DNA of 64,000 nt from Lunularia cruciata (taxonomy: Eukaryota > Streptophyta > Marchantiopsida > Lunulariales > Lunulariaceae), in NCBI GenBank assembly GCA_948567375.1, contig OX419755.1, forward strand, positions 27,285,001 to 27,349,000, in the 5' to 3' direction. This document shows positions 61,650-64,000 of the stretch, one piece after another. Under the pieces are notes generated by a model that had not been told where the DNA came from, ran no database searches, and saw only the letters and a program-made list of their open reading frames with translations. Position 1 is the stretch's first letter. Every line of letters begins with the position of its first letter. The position numbers and the translations under genes were made by a program.

Positions 61650-64000
61650 AATTTTAGATAGATATAAGATAGAACATTTATGTTATAATTGTGTTTTCTA
61701 TGGCTTCAATTGGTAGCACAAAAAAATTACATTTGATGCAAGAATTATGATTAGACCATTTAGTAACAATATCTAGATTATAAAATGCTATGTCAAGAAT
61801 ATCACATATTTTATGTCAATCTCTTAGTAGTACTATTCTTGGTATGTCATCTATTAATAAGAGTGATTAACATCCCATCTAAGCTATATTTTGGAGCTAT
61901 TTGAGGCTAATTTTTGATAGTGGTATTTATTCTCTACTCTCTAAAATGTGGTGTTCCATAACCTTATATCTTATGATAAGATTAGATATGTTTTTTGCTT
62001 CATATGATCAATTTGCAATTGATCTCATGATTGAGTTTATAGAATTTTCATCTCTCTTACTCCTTCATTGATATACTTATCATACTAAAGGAGAGTGTGT
62101 AGTGCAAAAGAGATAGTAGATTATGGAGGTTTTGAGCTAGCGATTGTGCTATATTATAATAATAGTCTCTTTAGGTTGCAAATATTTAGAATATTTCCAA
62201 GTACAATATACAAAAATTTATCTTTGATTATGATTGTATAAGAAACTTGGGTCAAATTAGAACATATCAAAGGTTGCACAAGCTTTATACACTTTATCTA
62301 TTGTTCATCCCATTAGTAAGATTATTTACCTTTTTTATAATATTTTCCTATAAGAGAGAAAGTAGCATTAGGGATCTTGTAATATCAATTAGAATAGCTA
62401 TTTTGTATCGATACATCACTATTTTATTTGTAATTTATACATAGTTCCACACTTCTCTTTAAAAGGCTTATAAGAGATGATTTATGAATATCTTAGAGAT
62501 TACTTCCAATAGACGGTCCTCATGTTTCAAGTGGTTGCAACAATAACGAGTAAAGAAATTGATGCATCAATTACTCAAGTTGCTTGGTGCTAGTTGAATT
62601 TTCACAATAAAAGACCAAAGTGTATCAGATAATAATTATTAGCAAGGTCTTATTGGGACTTATTAGTTATCCTCAATTCTAGTAACTTATTTTTCCATAT
62701 TAGCTTGGAGTTTCTATACTTGGAGAATGTGAGGTTGTATCTTTTGGCATTAGAACATACTTAGGTATTTATCCAAATTTAGTTATCTTGCAAATAAATG
62801 TTTTTGATAGAGAATCAAATGCATCTATCTTTAGAGAGATAAAGGTTGTTGGTATATCTTTGGCAAATCTTGTTTCTTTTATGTGTTACTTTTTTGGTTT
62901 ATCTTCTAGTTTTTACTACTAATATAACTTTTCATAAGAAGCAAGTCATTGTTCTTTAATCAATCGTTAATATATAGCATAGAGGTCCCTTGAAAGACCC
63001 TTATTTTCCATAGCTCATTTTAGAGCTCTAATATTTACTATATTAGCCATGTCTTTCCTTCATGGGTAGATAATACACATATAGTAAGCCTTGTAAGCTA
63101 GAGTAGGTGGATTACTTGATAACCACGCTTCATTTTTAGCTTTGAGAGTCAAGGTACCAAATTGTAAGGTATAGTCTCCTATATGTGTATTTCCCTTGAT
63201 GTACTATTTCCAAAGAGGTGTTTCAGGTCTATAGATGGCTTCTTGGAATGTAAATAAGGATTAAGGACTTTGTCCTACATTCCTTTGGCATTCATCTTGC
63301 AAAGGATATTTTACATATAAATTACCTTCTCCTTCTAGTGGATTCATAAGTAATGTTTGGTATAATATTCTTTACTATTGTTTGTTAACCAACCTATCTA
63401 CTCATTATTATTCTTTGATGCCTTGATCTTCCTATTATGCTTGAGAGTCTTTGGTAGGAGGATTATGGGAGTTTTTGGCAACATCATTGGTGAGTGTGTG
63501 ATAAGGTTTGTTATATAGATAGACATGTCTATCAGTTTGTATAGAGTGGTAGGTCTATTATATACATAAGGATATATCATTTGTAGCACTTTTGTGCAAA
63601 TGAGCAAACTTATTTATGGTTTTTGATTTGAAAATTCTTGAGATATATGTGGTTGAGGTAGAGGATGGGTCCTTCACTTTCTAAGTATCATAATAGTAAA
63701 TAAGAGAACATTTATCAATTCAAGCACAAGATGATGTTTTATCTCCTACCATTTTATCTTCTAAAGGACCAAAGATTAATAGTCTTTCTTGATGGAGTAA
63801 TAATTCACATAATCTCTGCATTCTCTTTCTATTGACCTATTTTCCCTTATATTACTAGAGTACATTTTGTTCTTGCTTTGGCAAGAGTGCAAGCCTTGGA
63901 TCCTAGCTATGCATTAAAAAATATTCCAAGGTTGATCCACTCATCTGCATATTTGTAACTCATGTGGTAGATCCATATTATTGATTTTGGGCCTCTTTTT
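61650..64000 (+). pseudogene. Heavily decayed, uninverted copy of the RLE-type retrotransposon (runs off the edge)
   Basis: Landmarks of the 34-38 kb element recur in one direction: 62,476 TTTATGAATATCTTAGAGAT (YEHLRD), 62,720-62,760 GGAGAATGTGAGGTTGTATC (GGCEAV), 62,800 AATGTTTTTGATAG (motif A), 63,125-63,160 TTGAGAGTCAAGGTACCAAA (motif D), 63,455 AGGAGGATTATGGGAGT (DKRIMG), 63,640 GAGATATATGTGGTTGAGGT (ETYVIEVE) and 63,860-63,990 TTGTTCTTGCTTTGGCAAGA. Differences are mainly C to T and G to A, and all frames are full of stops. The knuckle and nuclease would lie past the window edge. Confidence 0.85.

Noticed and set aside
1-64000. CRISPR arrays, operons or prophage-like clusters
   Set aside because: The repeats have no regular spacers, the genes are intron-rich and monocistronic, and nothing suggests prokaryotic DNA.

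Overview
This window looks like nuclear DNA of a land plant. Both confidently recognised genes are intron-rich plant orthologues: a WAV2/BEM46-type alpha/beta hydrolase (3.09-6.84 kb) and RAPTOR, the substrate-recruiting subunit of TOR complex 1 (48.15-58.35 kb). Their moderate-sized GT-AG introns, the sequence distance from flowering-plant versions and the unusual retrotransposon described below suggest a bryophyte, probably a moss. That is an inference; nothing here fixes the species.

Layout. 1-2.8 kb is AT-rich intergenic DNA with a short retroelement tail. 2.8-6.9 kb holds the WAV2-like gene (7 exons, 328 residues), with a telo-box upstream. About 6.9-34.1 kb has no gene I can recognise. 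It is mostly AT-rich and carries degenerate tandem repeats, two palindromic MITE-like elements, microsatellites, two GC-rich islands and several 75-140 bp copies of one retroelement 3' end. 34.1-37.8 kb is a broken non-LTR retrotransposon. It encodes a C2H2 finger, a reverse transcriptase, a CCHC-like knuckle and a C-terminal restriction-like endonuclease, and its 5' part is inverted relative to its 3' part. 37.8-46.5 kb is again without clear genes, except a possible small two-exon minus-strand gene at 39.1-39.7 kb. 46.5-48.1 kb is a GA/CT-rich leader or promoter region, followed by RAPTOR (23 exons, 1,397 residues as I assembled it). 58.35-61.6 kb is 3' flank and very AT-rich DNA. 61.65-64.0 kb is a second, heavily decayed but uninverted copy of the same retrotransposon, running off the right edge.

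How it fits together. The two host genes are unrelated housekeeping or signalling genes. The genomically interesting system is the retrotransposon family. Its domain order is that of site-type (R2-like) non-LTR elements, not of the usual plant L1/RTE elements. Its copies share a 3' end without poly(A) and with a small conserved hairpin. The uninverted copy at 62-64 kb shows the order from which the 34-38 kb copy was rearranged.

Limits. All exon boundaries come from reading splice sites and reading frame against remembered family sequence. No alignment, expression data or database search was available.
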